Source of the DNA: DLKC01 sp002478885
Lineage (GTDB): Bacteria; Bacteroidota; Bacteroidia; Chitinophagales; Chitinophagaceae
Length of the DNA: 64,000 bases
Reading direction: 5' to 3'
NCBI GenBank assembly: GCA_046329585.1
Contig: JAXLUI010000002.1
Coordinates: 434,001-498,000 of the forward strand
The notes beneath the pieces are model-generated. The model was not told where the DNA came from. It searched no databases and was given only the letters and a program-made list of their open reading frames with translations. Positions 25,149 to 34,280 of the stretch are shown here, in pieces (within the stretch, counting starts at the first letter, position 1; each line of letters begins with the position of its first letter). A program made the position numbers and the translations under genes.

Positions 25149-27383
25149 ATGACCAACAAATTGCAAAGACGCGATTTTATTAAACTGGGCTCCGCCGCAG
25201 GCGGAAGCCTTATTCTCGGTATGTTCCTGCCACAGGCCTGTAACACCGATACCAAAAAAGTGGAAGCTGCTGCATGCGATCCCCTGCAGCCCATGCCCTA
25301 CCTGAAAGTGGAATCAACGGGTGATATCACCGTTTACTTTTCCCGTGCCGAAATGGGCCAGGGTGTAAATACCTCTTTGCCGATGATACTGGCAGAAGAA
25401 CTCGATGCTGACTGGAGCAAAGTAAAAACCGATCTGCTGCCATGGGGTGTTACCATTGACCGGCCTGACAAGCCCGGCTTCGGTGGCTACTATACAACCG
25501 GCGGCAGCCAGAGCGTGCTGACAGACTGGAACGAAATGCGCCGCATAGGAGCCACCGCAAAAGCAATGCTGGTGGGTGCAGCAGCAAAAAAATGGAATAT
25601 CGCCGCCACAGACTGCAGTACTGCCAACAGCGTTGTGACCAACACAAAAACAAAAGATACCTTAACCTATGCTGAGCTCGTTTGCGACGCCATAAAACTA
25701 CCGGTGCCAAAAGACGTAAAGCTCAAAGACACAAAAGATTTTACCATTATAGGCAAGACAGCGCCCAAGAAGAATTTAAGCAACATCATCACCGGCAAAA
25801 ACAAATATGGCATCGATGCAAAAGCTGATGGAATGGTCTATGCCGTGGTGGAGCGCTGCCCCGTGCTGCATGGAAAAGTAAAATCATTCGACGACAGCGC
25901 CTGTAAAAATATAAGCGGTTATATAAAAGCAGTGCCCGTAGAAGGCAGCGATATCCCGATGCACATCCACGCCGGCGTGGCCCTTATCGCAACAAATGTA
26001 TGGAGTGCCATGAAGGCAAGAAAGGTTTTGAAAGTGGAATGGGACGAGGCGGGTCATGGTAAGGAATCAACAGACGAACTCTTTAAAACATTTGAAGCAA
26101 AATCAAAAAACAGGCCTGCGATAGAGGTGTACAAAAAGGGCGATCCCGCAAAAGTAAATGCGCCTGCGGCAAATAGCCTCGAATCTGCTTATGCTGCACC
26201 GTTCCTCGCTCACGGGACCATGGAGCCGATCAACTGTATGGCACTGGTGCAAAATGGCAAGGCGGAATTCTGGTGCGGCAACCAGTTCCCTGAGTTCGCA
26301 TCGCCCGTGCTGGCAAAAGAGCTGGGCATCGACGAAAAGAATATCAGGATCAACCTCGCTTATATCGGCGGTGGATTTGGAAGAAGGCTCTTCTTCGATT
26401 ATATGCTCGAAGCGGCAAGAATAGCCAAGCAACATGACAAGCCTGTAAAAGTTATATGGGACAGGGTCGACGATATCCGCAACGATGCCTACAGGCCAGC
26501 CAACTATCACCGCATGAAAGCATCCTGGGATGAGGCAGGTAAAATACTCTCCTGGCAGCACCATGCCCTCGGCTGTTCCATTAACCTGATGACCGAAGGT
26601 CCAGACGCTAAAGTAATAGGCGATATGACCGGTGGTGCCATGGCAGATTTCTGGTACGATATCCCCAATGTAAAAACAGGGTTCACGCATGTTGATTTTA
26701 ACCTGCTCCGCGGCTGGCTGCGTGCGGTAGAGATCAACGTCAATGTATTTCCCATTGAGTGCTTTGTTGATGAACTGGCCGTTATACTAAAAAAAGATCC
26801 CGTGCAGTTCCGCCTCGATCTTTTATCGACCATGCCCAAACGCGTAACGGAGTTTCCTTTCCAGGACCCGCAGCGTATTGCAGGCGTACTAAAGCTTGCT
26901 ACTGAAAAAGCAGGGTATGGAAAGCCCTTAGCCGCCAATCATTATATCGGTGTGGCCGCGCACCATTTCTCCTTCTGCCCTACCTATGTCGCGCATGCTA
27001 TAGAAATTGAAATGCTTGCCCCAAAGAAATTCAAAATAGTAAAAGTGGTGGCGGCGGTTGACTGCGGCATCGTGGTTAATCCCGATGGCCTGCAAAACCA
27101 AATGCAGGGCGCCCTTGCCTTTGCACTCACACAGGCACTCAAAGGCGAGATCACGGTAACCAATGGCCGTGTGTTGCAGGACAGTTTCTTCAACTACGAA
27201 TTGTTGCGCTTCAACGAAATGCCACCTGTTGAAATACATGTGGTGCCCAGCACCGAAGCCTGTGGCGGCATCGGCGAAGTAGGCATGCCAACCGTTGCGC
27301 CTGCGCTCTGTAATGCGCTGGCAGCAGCGGGTTCCAGGCCTTACCGTTTGCCCTTGAAGAAAGATGGTTACGAGTGGGCATAA
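25149..27383 (+). CDS. molybdenum hydroxylase large subunit (IorB-like), Tat-exported
   Basis: 744 aa. The twin-arginine leader RRDFIKLGSAAGG ends near a Cys (LPQACNT), so the enzyme is probably folded before export and may be lipid-anchored. Molybdopterin-cytosine-dinucleotide binding motifs include AEMGQGVNTSLPM, YIGGGFGRRL and, near the C-terminus, ACGGIGEVGMP with the family catalytic Glu. The length and architecture fit the isoquinoline 1-oxidoreductase beta subunit group. The small subunit upstream lacks an own signal, so it would be carried out with this one. Physiological substrate unknown. Confidence 0.93.
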   Translation: MTNKLQRRDFIKLGSAAGGSLILGMFLPQACNTDTKKVEAAACDPLQPMPYLKVESTGDITVYFSRAEMGQGVNTSLPMILAEELDADWSKVKTDLLPWGVTIDRPDKPGFGGYYTTGGSQSVLTDWNEMRRIGATAKAMLVGAAAKKWNIAATDCSTANSVVTNTKTKDTLTYAELVCDAIKLPVPKDVKLKDTKDFTIIGKTAPKKNLSNIITGKNKYGIDAKADGMVYAVVERCPVLHGKVKSFDDSACKNISGYIKAVPVEGSDIPMHIHAGVALIATNVWSAMKARKVLKVEWDEAGHGKESTDELFKTFEAKSKNRPAIEVYKKGDPAKVNAPAANSLESAYAAPFLAHGTMEPINCMALVQNGKAEFWCGNQFPEFASPVLAKELGIDEKNIRINLAYIGGGFGRRLFFDYMLEAARIAKQHDKPVKVIWDRVDDIRNDAYRPANYHRMKASWDEAGKILSWQHHALGCSINLMTEGPDAKVIGDMTGGAMADFWYDIPNVKTGFTHVDFNLLRGWLRAVEINVNVFPIECFVDELAVILKKDPVQFRLDLLSTMPKRVTEFPFQDPQRIAGVLKLATEKAGYGKPLAANHYIGVAAHHFSFCPTYVAHAIEIEMLAPKKFKIVKVVAAVDCGIVVNPDGLQNQMQGALAFALTQALKGEITVTNGRVLQDSFFNYELLRFNEMPPVEIHVVPSTEACGGIGEVGMPTVAPALCNALAAAGSRPYRLPLKKDGYEWA

Positions 27384-27397
27384 GATTTTTATGGAAC

Positions 27398-27446
27398 GGG
27401 CTCCAGGTATTTCATGGCATCGGCGGTTGTGTCACTCACTTCTGCG
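27398..27446 (+). repeat. dispersed repeat, long form
   Basis: GGTATTTCATGGCATC followed by GTTGTGTCACTCACTTCTGC matches the extended form of the dispersed element (compare 15853-15898 inverted and 59530-59570). Confidence 0.65.
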
Positions 27447-27473
27447 TTCAGTCCTTTTGTAGACAAGTAAATA

Positions 27474-27801
27474 TTTCCCCTATCGGTCGGTGTCCCCACC
27501 GACCGAAAAACTGTATGTCCCAACCGGGCCTTCACAGTACCAGCATAAAAAGCCCATCAATCAAACATTACTTTTTTAAATTTCCAACAATGGTTCCATT
27601 TGACTGGGTAGATACAAGAGTGGATGGTTTGTCACCGTTTCCCCTATCGGTCGGTGTCCCCACCGACCGAAAAACTGTATGTCCCAACCGGGCCTTCACA
27701 GCACCAGCATATAAAGCCCATCAATCAAACATTACCTCTTTAAATTTCCAACAAAGGTTCCATTTGGTTGTGTAGATACAAGAGTCGATGGCTTGTCACC
27801 G
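27474..27801. repeat. 164-bp tandem duplication containing a palindrome and a gene 3' end
   Basis: Two copies with period 164 (palindrome at 27480 and again at 27644) each contain TCGGTCGGTG-TCCC-CACCGACCGA, a perfect 10-bp stem, and then the last codons of the esterase gene. The right copy is the real 3' end of the esterase (27732-29243); the left copy is an extra, slightly diverged one. Confidence 0.85.
27568..27636 (-). pseudogene. duplicated 3' fragment of the esterase gene
   Basis: On the minus strand this reads GDKPSTLVSTQ...GNLKK-stop, nearly the same as the esterase C-terminus (GDKPSTLVSTQPNGTFVGNLKR). It has no start and is a by-product of the 164-bp tandem duplication. Confidence 0.75.
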
Positions 27802-29243
27802 TCCATTTCAAAGTGTAATTTAAACCCGCTTATATTTTTTATGCTAAATGTATCAGGTGATAAAGGAACCAATTCATACGCAGGCTGACCTGTTACAGCG
27901 ATCCAAAGTGCTCCATCTTTTAGAACAACAGCGGAAGTAATGGATAGGCTTTCAAAAACATATACACCTGCATATTTCTGTAATTGATCTGCTGAAAGTT
28001 TAAATACTGCGTTTCCCTGTAGGCTGTTTAATTTTTGCAGCGTTTCATCGCTCTTGTTGATGGCATATGCCTTTTGGTAATATGCAATAGCATTGGTTGT
28101 ATCTTCCCTTAAAACAAGGAAATCACCATAAGCCACGTAAGCACTGCTGCTTTCCGGGTAGTTCTCCAGGTTCAGTTTGTAAAAAGCTGCTGCTTTTGCA
28201 ATGAATTTGCTGTTTAGCGACTGGTAAGCCAATCCATTGGTAAGTACCTCAGGGGGTGAAACGCTGTAACCAAGTTCTTTAGAGACAGTCTGGTAATGCG
28301 CCTTGTATCTTGTAACAAAAGCAGTAGATGAATCGGTAAAATCCTGCTCTGTGAATTTATACTTGTAATAGCTAAAAATAAAACGTAAAGCATCATACTC
28401 GGTTATCAAAGGAACAGATCCATGATCATCATCGGCATAATATTTACCGGCAAATTGCAAACTGTTTTGCTTATTTGTTTTTATGAACGTATCAAGCGCA
28501 AAAATGGAACGGATATGTCTTGTTGCCGCTGTAGTGTCTTTCAGCATCTTTGCAATACTCATTCCGCCGGGCATGGTGTTGGCAATGCCGAGATATAATT
28601 TTATCCCTTGATATTTTTGTTGTGCAAGCTTTTGTTCCGTGGCTTTTAAAAAACGCTCCTTATCATACCACATGCTCGGGTCAATAGCAACATAAGCATT
28701 GAATAATTTAGTGTGATTGGTAAGTACATTCATCACTGTTAACCCACCAAACGAGTGACCAACCAGTAACCTGTATGGTTGTGTGGGATACAGCGAATCA
28801 ATATGCGGTATCAGTTCTTTCTCCATAAAGGCAACAAAGTTTTCCCCGCCACCTGTATTTTGGGAAGCATTACTATCCATAGCCGGCAGGTCACTGACGA
28901 TATGTGTAGGTGTCAGGTCTCTTGTGCGATTTGTGTTGGGTATGGCAACTACTATCATGCCGGGGCAATTTGTATTGCCATTTGCTTCGCTTAACTGTTG
29001 TATCATTCCCGCAACTGACTGAAAATGCGCATCACCATCCAGTAAATACAATACAGGGTACCGGTTGCCTGGATCCGCGTTCCCGGAATTCATTCCCGGC
29101 ACATAGATCCATACTTTTCTTTTTTCACCCAATATGTTCGAGTAAACGCTGTCAACTTTCCCGATCACAATTTTATTATCGGTTTGTGCAGGCACATAAA
29201 AGTATAGCACTGCAAATAGTGCAGTGAGAAAAAACGATTTCAT
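27732..29243 (-). CDS. secreted alpha/beta-hydrolase esterase (Fes/IroE or D-type esterase family)
   Basis: 503 aa. Signal peptide MKSFFLTALFAVLYFYVPAQ. The putative-esterase fold (PF00756 type) is at about 30-300: RYPVLYLLDGDAHFQSV, VVAIPNTNRTRDLTP and the nucleophile elbow LLVGHSFGGLT; the catalytic His is probably in YYADDDHGSVP. The C-terminal part has TPR-like helices (SSAYVAYGDFLVLREDTTNAI) and a small beta domain. The family cleaves esters such as siderophores or acetylated substrates. Fragments of both ends of this gene are duplicated nearby. Confidence 0.9.
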   Translation of the reverse strand: MKSFFLTALFAVLYFYVPAQTDNKIVIGKVDSVYSNILGEKRKVWIYVPGMNSGNADPGNRYPVLYLLDGDAHFQSVAGMIQQLSEANGNTNCPGMIVVAIPNTNRTRDLTPTHIVSDLPAMDSNASQNTGGGENFVAFMEKELIPHIDSLYPTQPYRLLVGHSFGGLTVMNVLTNHTKLFNAYVAIDPSMWYDKERFLKATEQKLAQQKYQGIKLYLGIANTMPGGMSIAKMLKDTTAATRHIRSIFALDTFIKTNKQNSLQFAGKYYADDDHGSVPLITEYDALRFIFSYYKYKFTEQDFTDSSTAFVTRYKAHYQTVSKELGYSVSPPEVLTNGLAYQSLNSKFIAKAAAFYKLNLENYPESSSAYVAYGDFLVLREDTTNAIAYYQKAYAINKSDETLQKLNSLQGNAVFKLSADQLQKYAGVYVFESLSITSAVVLKDGALWIAVTGQPAYELVPLSPDTFSIKNISGFKLHFEMDGDKPSTLVSTQPNGTFVGNLKR

Positions 29244-29356
29244 AATAAAGATTTTAATTAAATGATTTGAAGAATATAGAGTTTAAAAAGGGCGTTGGAC
29301 TTTTTTGAGCCATTCAACATTACTCTGTGAAGCTTCACTTGTTTTGGCATCCTGGC

Positions 29357-29470
29357 ACTATCGGTCGGTGTCCCCACTGACCGAAAAAACGACATATAAC
29401 CAATCGGTTAAGACAACAACAAATAGCAAAGATTGGCACTATCGGTCGGTGTCCCCACCGACCGAAACAA
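29357..29470. repeat. two CGGTCGGTG palindromes
   Basis: CTATCGGTCGGTGTCCCCAC with its complementary arm occurs at 29358-29386 (one mismatch in the stem) and at 29439-29466 (perfect), 81 bases apart, between the esterase and XRE genes. Confidence 0.8.
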
Positions 29471-29502
29471 AAACCAATGCCGGCAGCATAAAAACACAGC
29501 TG

Positions 29503-29727
29503 TTAAACGGTAGTGCCATCGCCTTTTTCTACAAACTCCAAAATATCACCCGGCTGACAATTAAGCGCTTTGCAAATGGCTTCCAGTGTGCTGAAGCGAA
29601 CCGCTTTTGCTTTACCCGTTTTTAAGATCGAAAGATTGGCCAACGTAAGGTCCACCTTTTCTGAAAGCTCATTCAACGACATCTTTCGCCGGGCCATCAT
29701 TACATCAAGATTTACAATAATAGGCAT
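29503..29727 (-). CDS. XRE/Cro-CI-type transcriptional regulator
   Basis: 74 aa, a single helix-turn-helix domain: MARRKMSLNELSEKVDLT and ANLSILKTGKAKAVRFSTLE, followed by AICKALNCQPGDILEF. This short YozG-like type is nearly always adjacent to a DUF2975 membrane protein, as here (3 bases downstream of it). The pair is likely one transcription unit in which the regulator responds to or controls the membrane protein; that is inference from context. Confidence 0.93.
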   Translation of the reverse strand: MPIIVNLDVMMARRKMSLNELSEKVDLTLANLSILKTGKAKAVRFSTLEAICKALNCQPGDILEFVEKGDGTTV

Positions 29728-29730
29728 CGG

Positions 29731-30264
29731 TTATACGGTTAATTGGTTTTCTTCCTGTATTTCAATACCGCGCTTGAATACCTGCGATATGATATAAACA
29801 ATACCCGCCATAAAAAGGTATTCATCTCCGCTGTTGTCGGCTGGCAATTGCACACCCGTATCCTGCGTGAGGTAGTATGCAAAGGTCTTCCAGAAAAGAG
29901 CGCTCACAATCCAAACAGCAAACAACAGGAAAGCGATAATTTCCAGCTTTTTTTCTACTTCCATAGAAAAAGGTGATTGAAGCTTAAGCTTCATCTGCAA
30001 GGCATATACTACATACCAGATAGTTGCTTTTAACATCGATACCGCAATGGTCAGGCACATGGCGCAAGCGTAATAGGGAATACTTTTCTCCCGAATGTTG
30101 AATATATCCAGGTTAACCTCGTAAGTACGTTTAGCCCAATCAGGATCTATAAAGCTTGCCACAAAATTGGTTAACTGGGCTCCGCAGTCAATTGAATATT
30201 TAATGAAACCCAAAAATGCCAGGACTTTGAGTACCACTAAAATTATTTCTGTTCTTGTTTTCAT
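29731..30264 (-). CDS. DUF2975 membrane protein
   Basis: 177 aa from the ATG MKTRTEIILVVLK (an upstream ATG would add nine residues). Four hydrophobic helices: IILVVLKVLAFLGFI, YYACAMCLTIAVSMLKATIW, IIAFLLFAVWIVSALFW and LFMAGIVYIISQVF. Paired with the XRE regulator gene. DUF2975 has no known activity. Confidence 0.9.
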   Translation of the reverse strand: MKTRTEIILVVLKVLAFLGFIKYSIDCGAQLTNFVASFIDPDWAKRTYEVNLDIFNIREKSIPYYACAMCLTIAVSMLKATIWYVVYALQMKLKLQSPFSMEVEKKLEIIAFLLFAVWIVSALFWKTFAYYLTQDTGVQLPADNSGDEYLFMAGIVYIISQVFKRGIEIQEENQLTV

Positions 30265-30487
30265 GTTGTTGTTTTTAAAATGACAATGCAAATGTAAATA
30301 AATATTTATCGAATAAAAATAAATATTTATCTATTTATTTTAATTGAATGAATCTAGCTAGCCTGCCGGACCGGGTAGCATGACGCTGTAAAAAGGAAAG
30401 TTGTAGTGTAAAGACAGCTGTAAAAGCTACCGGCGCAGGTTTAGTAGCATGGCCCTGCTGTCAGCCCAGGCTTGTGCGTTGGCAACA

Positions 30488-30656
30488 TTTTTTATCGGTT
30501 TGTGCAGGCACATAAAAGTATAGCACTGCAAATAATGCAGTGAGAAAAAACGATTTCATCATAAAGATTTTAATTAAAAGATTTGAAGAATATAAAGTTT
30601 AAAAAAGAGCGTTGGATTTTTTTGAACCATGCAACATTGCTGATACGAAGCTTTTG
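30488..30656 (-). pseudogene. duplicated 5' end of the esterase gene and its leader
   Basis: About 170 bases are nearly identical to 29171-29339. They encode MKSFFLTALFAVLYFYVPAQ on the minus strand (start at 30559) and then diverge to a stop after about ten codons; the upstream leader is copied too. With the 3' fragment at 27568 this shows that a second esterase copy, or repeated end duplication, once existed here. Confidence 0.85.
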
Positions 30657-30699
30657 TTCAGCCCTGCCGTATAAGCGCCAAACCGGGAGTTTAAAAATT

Positions 30700-31050
30700 A
30701 TTTTCAGGGTCCCGTAGGGACTATATGTTGGAAGAAAATAAATTACCAAAATCACCTGTGTGCCGCAGGTACACGATGTTTTCAAATCAATATCAATATT
30801 GCGTACCTAAGGCACGCCTTTATTTCTGTGCTTTCTTCTGCTACTACCGATATTTTGCACCGATGGCACAAGGCCTGCTGAAGAATTGCTATTAGCCTTT
30901 GGCTGTTGGCTAATAGCTAAAGTCTAACACCGGAGAGCCTTTGCTAAATCTTATCCGGAACGATGAAAGGATTGCGACGCAACGAAGATGCCATGCAATA
31001 CTGCTGCTTGTATTGGCCCCTATCGGGCGGTGCCCCCAGCCACCGAAACA
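30700..31050. repeat. cluster of short hairpin repeats
   Basis: Gene-free DNA between the esterase fragment and the PLP-lyase gene holds several small palindromes: GTCCCGTAGGGAC at 30709, TGTGCCGCAGGTACAC near 30761, GCGTACCTAAGGCACGC at 30801, TGCACCGATGGCACA near 30856, an inverted dispersed repeat ATTGCGACGCAACGAAGATG at 30971, and a degenerate CGGTCGGTG palindrome at 31020. No gene is supported in 30657-31137. Confidence 0.6.
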
Positions 31051-31137
31051 AACAATATATAACCAATCGGTAAAGGCGGCTGCCAATAGCAAATAAGCAA
31101 ATACTTATTTGTAGATTGCTGTACTAAACGATACATC

Positions 31138-32319
31138 ATGCCCCGTACACACCGCAGGAATTTCTTAAAGCTATCCGGCCTTTCTTTTCTGCCAGTTTTA
31201 TCTCCGTGGAATGCAAACGCCGGTACCGGAAGCGCGGCAACCGGTGAACCTGTCAAAGAACCCGTTGTTAAGTTCTTTGCTGATGGGGAATTGTATGAAC
31301 CGGCCGCATATATCGACCTGCTGCAACAGTTATCCGCTTCCACCGGCATCACGAGAGACAGGTATGGCACAGGGGGCGCGGTTGAAGAACTGGAAAAGAA
31401 ATTTGCAGCGATCACCGGCAAAGAGAAAGCGATCTTTCTGCCCAGTGGTACCATGGCCAACCAGCTTGCAATCGCTGTGCTGAGTGGTAACAAACCGAAG
31501 GTGTACCTGCAGGACCTGAGCCATATTTACCGCGATGAGGCTGACGCCGCTCAATCCGTTTTTGGTAAACGGCTGATGCCGTTGGCCATGGGGGAAACCT
31601 ACTTCACTGCAGCCGACTTACAACAAGCCATCGAATCACTGAAAAGCAATGAAGTGTTTGAAAGCGGCATTGGCGCGGTAGCAATAGAAAACCCCGTACG
31701 CCGGGCCGATGGAAGAATGGTACCCATCGAGGAGATCAGGAAGATCAGCAGCTATTGCAGGGAACACAATATCAAGCTCCATCTCGACGGCGCAAGGTTG
31801 TACATGGCTGCTGCATGGTCAGGCACCGGCATAAAAGACTATGCGGCAAATTTTGACACGGTCTATATCTCCCTGTATAAATACCTGGGTGCTGCCGGGG
31901 GCGCCGTATTGTGCGGCGACAAAACAATCATCGACCAGGTGCCCCACCTGCAAAAGATACATGGTGGAACGATGTTTACCAACTGGGCCAATGCCGCGAT
32001 GGCACTGCATAAGCTGGAAACGATAGAAACTGTATTACAGGACGTGATCAAAAGAACCACCCCGCTTTTTGCCGCACTGAATAAAATAAATGGCATCAAT
32101 ATCCGTGCGCTTGAAGGGGGCACAAATATTTACGAACTCAATCTTGACAAGGCTATTGATGGCAAAAAGTTCCAGGCAGGCATGAAAGACAACTTTAAGA
32201 TCCTGGTGGCGCCACCCAATGAAAACAACAGGGCGCTGATCACCGTTAACGAGACCCTCTTATACCGCAATGACGATTATATGGTCAATGCATTCAAAAG
32301 CAGCATCGCGATGAAATAA
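31138..32319 (+). CDS. threonine aldolase-type beta-eliminating lyase (PLP), Tat signal
   Basis: 393 aa. The leader RRNFLKLSGLSFLPVLSPW has a twin-arginine pattern, suggesting export of a folded PLP enzyme. The fold-type I lyase domain shows GTGGAVEELEKKFA, FLPSGTMANQLA, KLHLDGARLYMAA and the PLP lysine Lys248 in SLYKYLGAAGGAVL. Cytosolic relatives cleave threonine or allo-threonine to glycine and acetaldehyde. An exported member is less usual, so the substrate is uncertain. Confidence 0.9.
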   Translation: MPRTHRRNFLKLSGLSFLPVLSPWNANAGTGSAATGEPVKEPVVKFFADGELYEPAAYIDLLQQLSASTGITRDRYGTGGAVEELEKKFAAITGKEKAIFLPSGTMANQLAIAVLSGNKPKVYLQDLSHIYRDEADAAQSVFGKRLMPLAMGETYFTAADLQQAIESLKSNEVFESGIGAVAIENPVRRADGRMVPIEEIRKISSYCREHNIKLHLDGARLYMAAAWSGTGIKDYAANFDTVYISLYKYLGAAGGAVLCGDKTIIDQVPHLQKIHGGTMFTNWANAAMALHKLETIETVLQDVIKRTTPLFAALNKINGINIRALEGGTNIYELNLDKAIDGKKFQAGMKDNFKILVAPPNENNRALITVNETLLYRNDDYMVNAFKSSIAMK

Positions 32320-32351
32320 AGCCAGGCAGAATTCAAACTTTGTTCCTTCTG

Positions 32352-33250
32352 CTGGCGCAGGTATGGTAGCACGGCAAAGTGTATGAGCCAGACCTGTGCC
32401 TGGGCGTTTCCGCAGTGTCACTCAAATAGAAATGTGTGTTCTACCTATCGGTCGGTGTCCTCACCGACGGAAACAAGCAATATATAAGTGGTTGGAGAAG
32501 GTCTGCACATAATGGCGCAGGTTGGGTAACACGGCACGGTGTGTCAGCCAGACCTGTGCCTCGGCGTCTCCGCAGTGTCACTCAAATAGAAATGTGTGTT
32601 CTACCTATCGGTCGGTGTCCTCACCGACCGAAACAAGCAATATATCAGTGGTTGGAGAGGGCCTTCACATAATGGCGCAGGTTGGGTAACACGGCACTGT
32701 GTGTCAGCCAGACCTCTGCCTGGACGTCTACCTATCGGCCGGTGTCCCATCCACCGCAATAAAGGAAAAACAACTGGTTGCATTTGTGTGAGAGAAGAAT
32801 TTTGATGAGCCAAACAGAAGTAACACTATGAAGCTTCTGTTGCGTCGCACACTTGTACAAAAGCTTTGATGGCAGCATAAACAAGCCTCGCTAAGTAACA
32901 AAGCGCTTCTACCTATCGGTCGGTGTCCTCACCGACCGAAACAAGCAATATATAAGTGGCTGGAGAAGGCCTTCACAGAATGGCGCAGGTTGGGTAGCAC
33001 GGCACTGTGTGTCAGCCAGACTTGCGCCTCGGCGTCTCCGCAGTGTCACTCAAATAGAAATGTGTGTTGGCTGAGGACGCTGCGGTTAGTTGGCACGAAA
33101 TCTAACAAGGATAAATTATTCTACCTATCGGTCGGTGTCCTCACCGACCGAAACAAGCAATATATAAGTGGTTGGAGAAGGCCTTCACATAATGGCGCAA
33201 GTTGGGTAGCACGGCACTGTGTGTCAGCCAGGCCTGTGCCTGGACGTTAC
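32352..33250. repeat. array of ~160-bp intergenic repeats with CGGTCGGTG palindromes
   Basis: Successive units begin CTACCTATCGGTCGGTGTCC at 32441, 32601, 32909 and 33122; the first two are exactly 160 bases apart. Each continues through AAACAAGCAATATAT, GGCGCAGGTTGGGTA, CGGCACTGTGTGTCAGCCAG and GCAGTGTCACTCAAATAG; a partial unit precedes the first and a degenerate palindrome is at 32728. A dispersed TTGCGTCGCACACTTGTAC copy sits at 32838-32860. ORFs here are repeat artefacts. Confidence 0.9.
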
Positions 33251-33262
33251 ATAAATGAAAGA

Positions 33263-33333
33263 GCCGCGCAAAGAGCAGGAAGCACAAGTGAGTGACACAA
33301 CCACAGCTCAATAGTACCCCACAGCCTGCTTCA
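33263..33333 (+). repeat. 71-bp direct repeat, left copy
   Basis: About 85-90% identical over 71 bases to 55566-55636, in the same orientation. It includes GCACAAGTGAGTGACACAAC and CAGCCTGCTTCA. The two copies enclose the DUF6266 gene and the cassette array. The core belongs to the dispersed repeat family, but only these two copies share the long flanks. Confidence 0.8.
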
Positions 33334-33341
33334 ACATTGTA

Positions 33342-33983
33342 CTAAAGATTAATACTGCCCGTGTACACGCTGTCACTTGCATTGGTTTCGTCATTGCTTA
33401 AAAAAGCCATCCATGTTTCTACGGCATAACCCTTAAAGATGGCGGCCTGCAAAACAGCTGACCCATCCCTGCGCAGCCCCGCATGCAGGCTAAACAATGC
33501 CTGTTGCAATACGGGTGCATAAACCACCAATACGATTTTATCAGCCCCGGATGCGGTGCCTGTATTGTTGTTATCGGTAAAGCGGAAACAGATGCTGCCA
33601 TCATCAGCAGCAACAGCGCTGGCTTCTTCTGCGCCGGGTAACATGCCCTTTGCGATCAGCAGTTTTGGATAACTTAAATGCAGCTGCGGATAGCTGCCCA
33701 CCAAAGCCTGGTTCATGATGGCGCTGGTGGCCCTGTTATAGCCTGTGCCTGTGCTGCCGTAAGCAGGAAAAGTCTTGCTAAAAAAACCCGTGCCGGAGAA
33801 TGCTTTGGTAAACCCATTGCAAAGCCTGATCTTTTCCTGCTGTGCCGCCCTGGAGCCGGTGCGTTTAAAGGTGACTGCAGACCTGCTGGCCCGGATAATA
33901 TTCTGGTTATCGCGGATATAGCCGGTAATGGGACCGGCGGTGCCAACAAAAGCGCCTAAAATACCTAGTGGGATCTTTGCCAT
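33342..33983 (-). CDS. DUF6266 family protein
   Basis: 213 aa from the ATG MAKIPLGILGAFVGTAGPI; the longer frame upstream (to 34157) runs through the 11-bp repeats and is not credible. Typical DUF6266 features are the start GILGxFxGxxGPxTG, RDNQNIIRASRSAVTFKRT, and a C-terminal Ig-like half ending ETNASDSVYTGSINL. These proteins are common, often repeated, in Bacteroidota and of unknown function. There are no export signals. Confidence 0.88.
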   Translation of the reverse strand: MAKIPLGILGAFVGTAGPITGYIRDNQNIIRASRSAVTFKRTGSRAAQQEKIRLCNGFTKAFSGTGFFSKTFPAYGSTGTGYNRATSAIMNQALVGSYPQLHLSYPKLLIAKGMLPGAEEASAVAADDGSICFRFTDNNNTGTASGADKIVLVVYAPVLQQALFSLHAGLRRDGSAVLQAAIFKGYAVETWMAFLSNDETNASDSVYTGSINL

Positions 33984-34120
33984 AGTGCTGGATATTGAAT
34001 TTTTTAAATGTGGGTTGCCATGCATTGAGCGCATGAGGTTGATAAGATAGTTTTTTTGTTTGAAGGACGCAATAGGCGGGCCGCAGTTTTTTACAAAAGA
34101 TAACCGGCACTTAAACAGCA

Positions 34121-34181
34121 GTTGTTCGATCTCCAGGATCGAACAGGTATCGAACAACTATCGAACAAGTACCGAACAAGT
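34121..34181. repeat. 11-bp tandem repeat upstream of DUF6266, with inverted copy
   Basis: Four units of 11 bases (ATCGAACAGGT, ATCGAACAACT, ATCGAACAAGT, ACCGAACAAGT) cover 34138-34181. Just before, TGTTCGATC at about 34123 forms a perfect inverted repeat with GATCGAACA. Same period and layout as the unrelated-sequence repeat at 3781-3835, about 155 bases upstream of the DUF6266 start. Confidence 0.85.
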
Positions 34182-34280
34182 GAAGGGAACAACATGCATA
34201 TTATATCATAAATTTACGCGTTGTGTATTACCATTTTTGAAATGCTGTTCCGGTTTGAACAAACAGTTTGACACTTTATA

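Noticed and set aside
30570..30785. 71-codon minus-strand ORF
   Set aside because: Lies over the duplicated esterase leader and hairpin repeats.
32436..33295. ORFs beginning MFYLSVGVLTD or MGSTALCV
   Set aside because: These are readings through the 160-bp repeat units and the palindrome.
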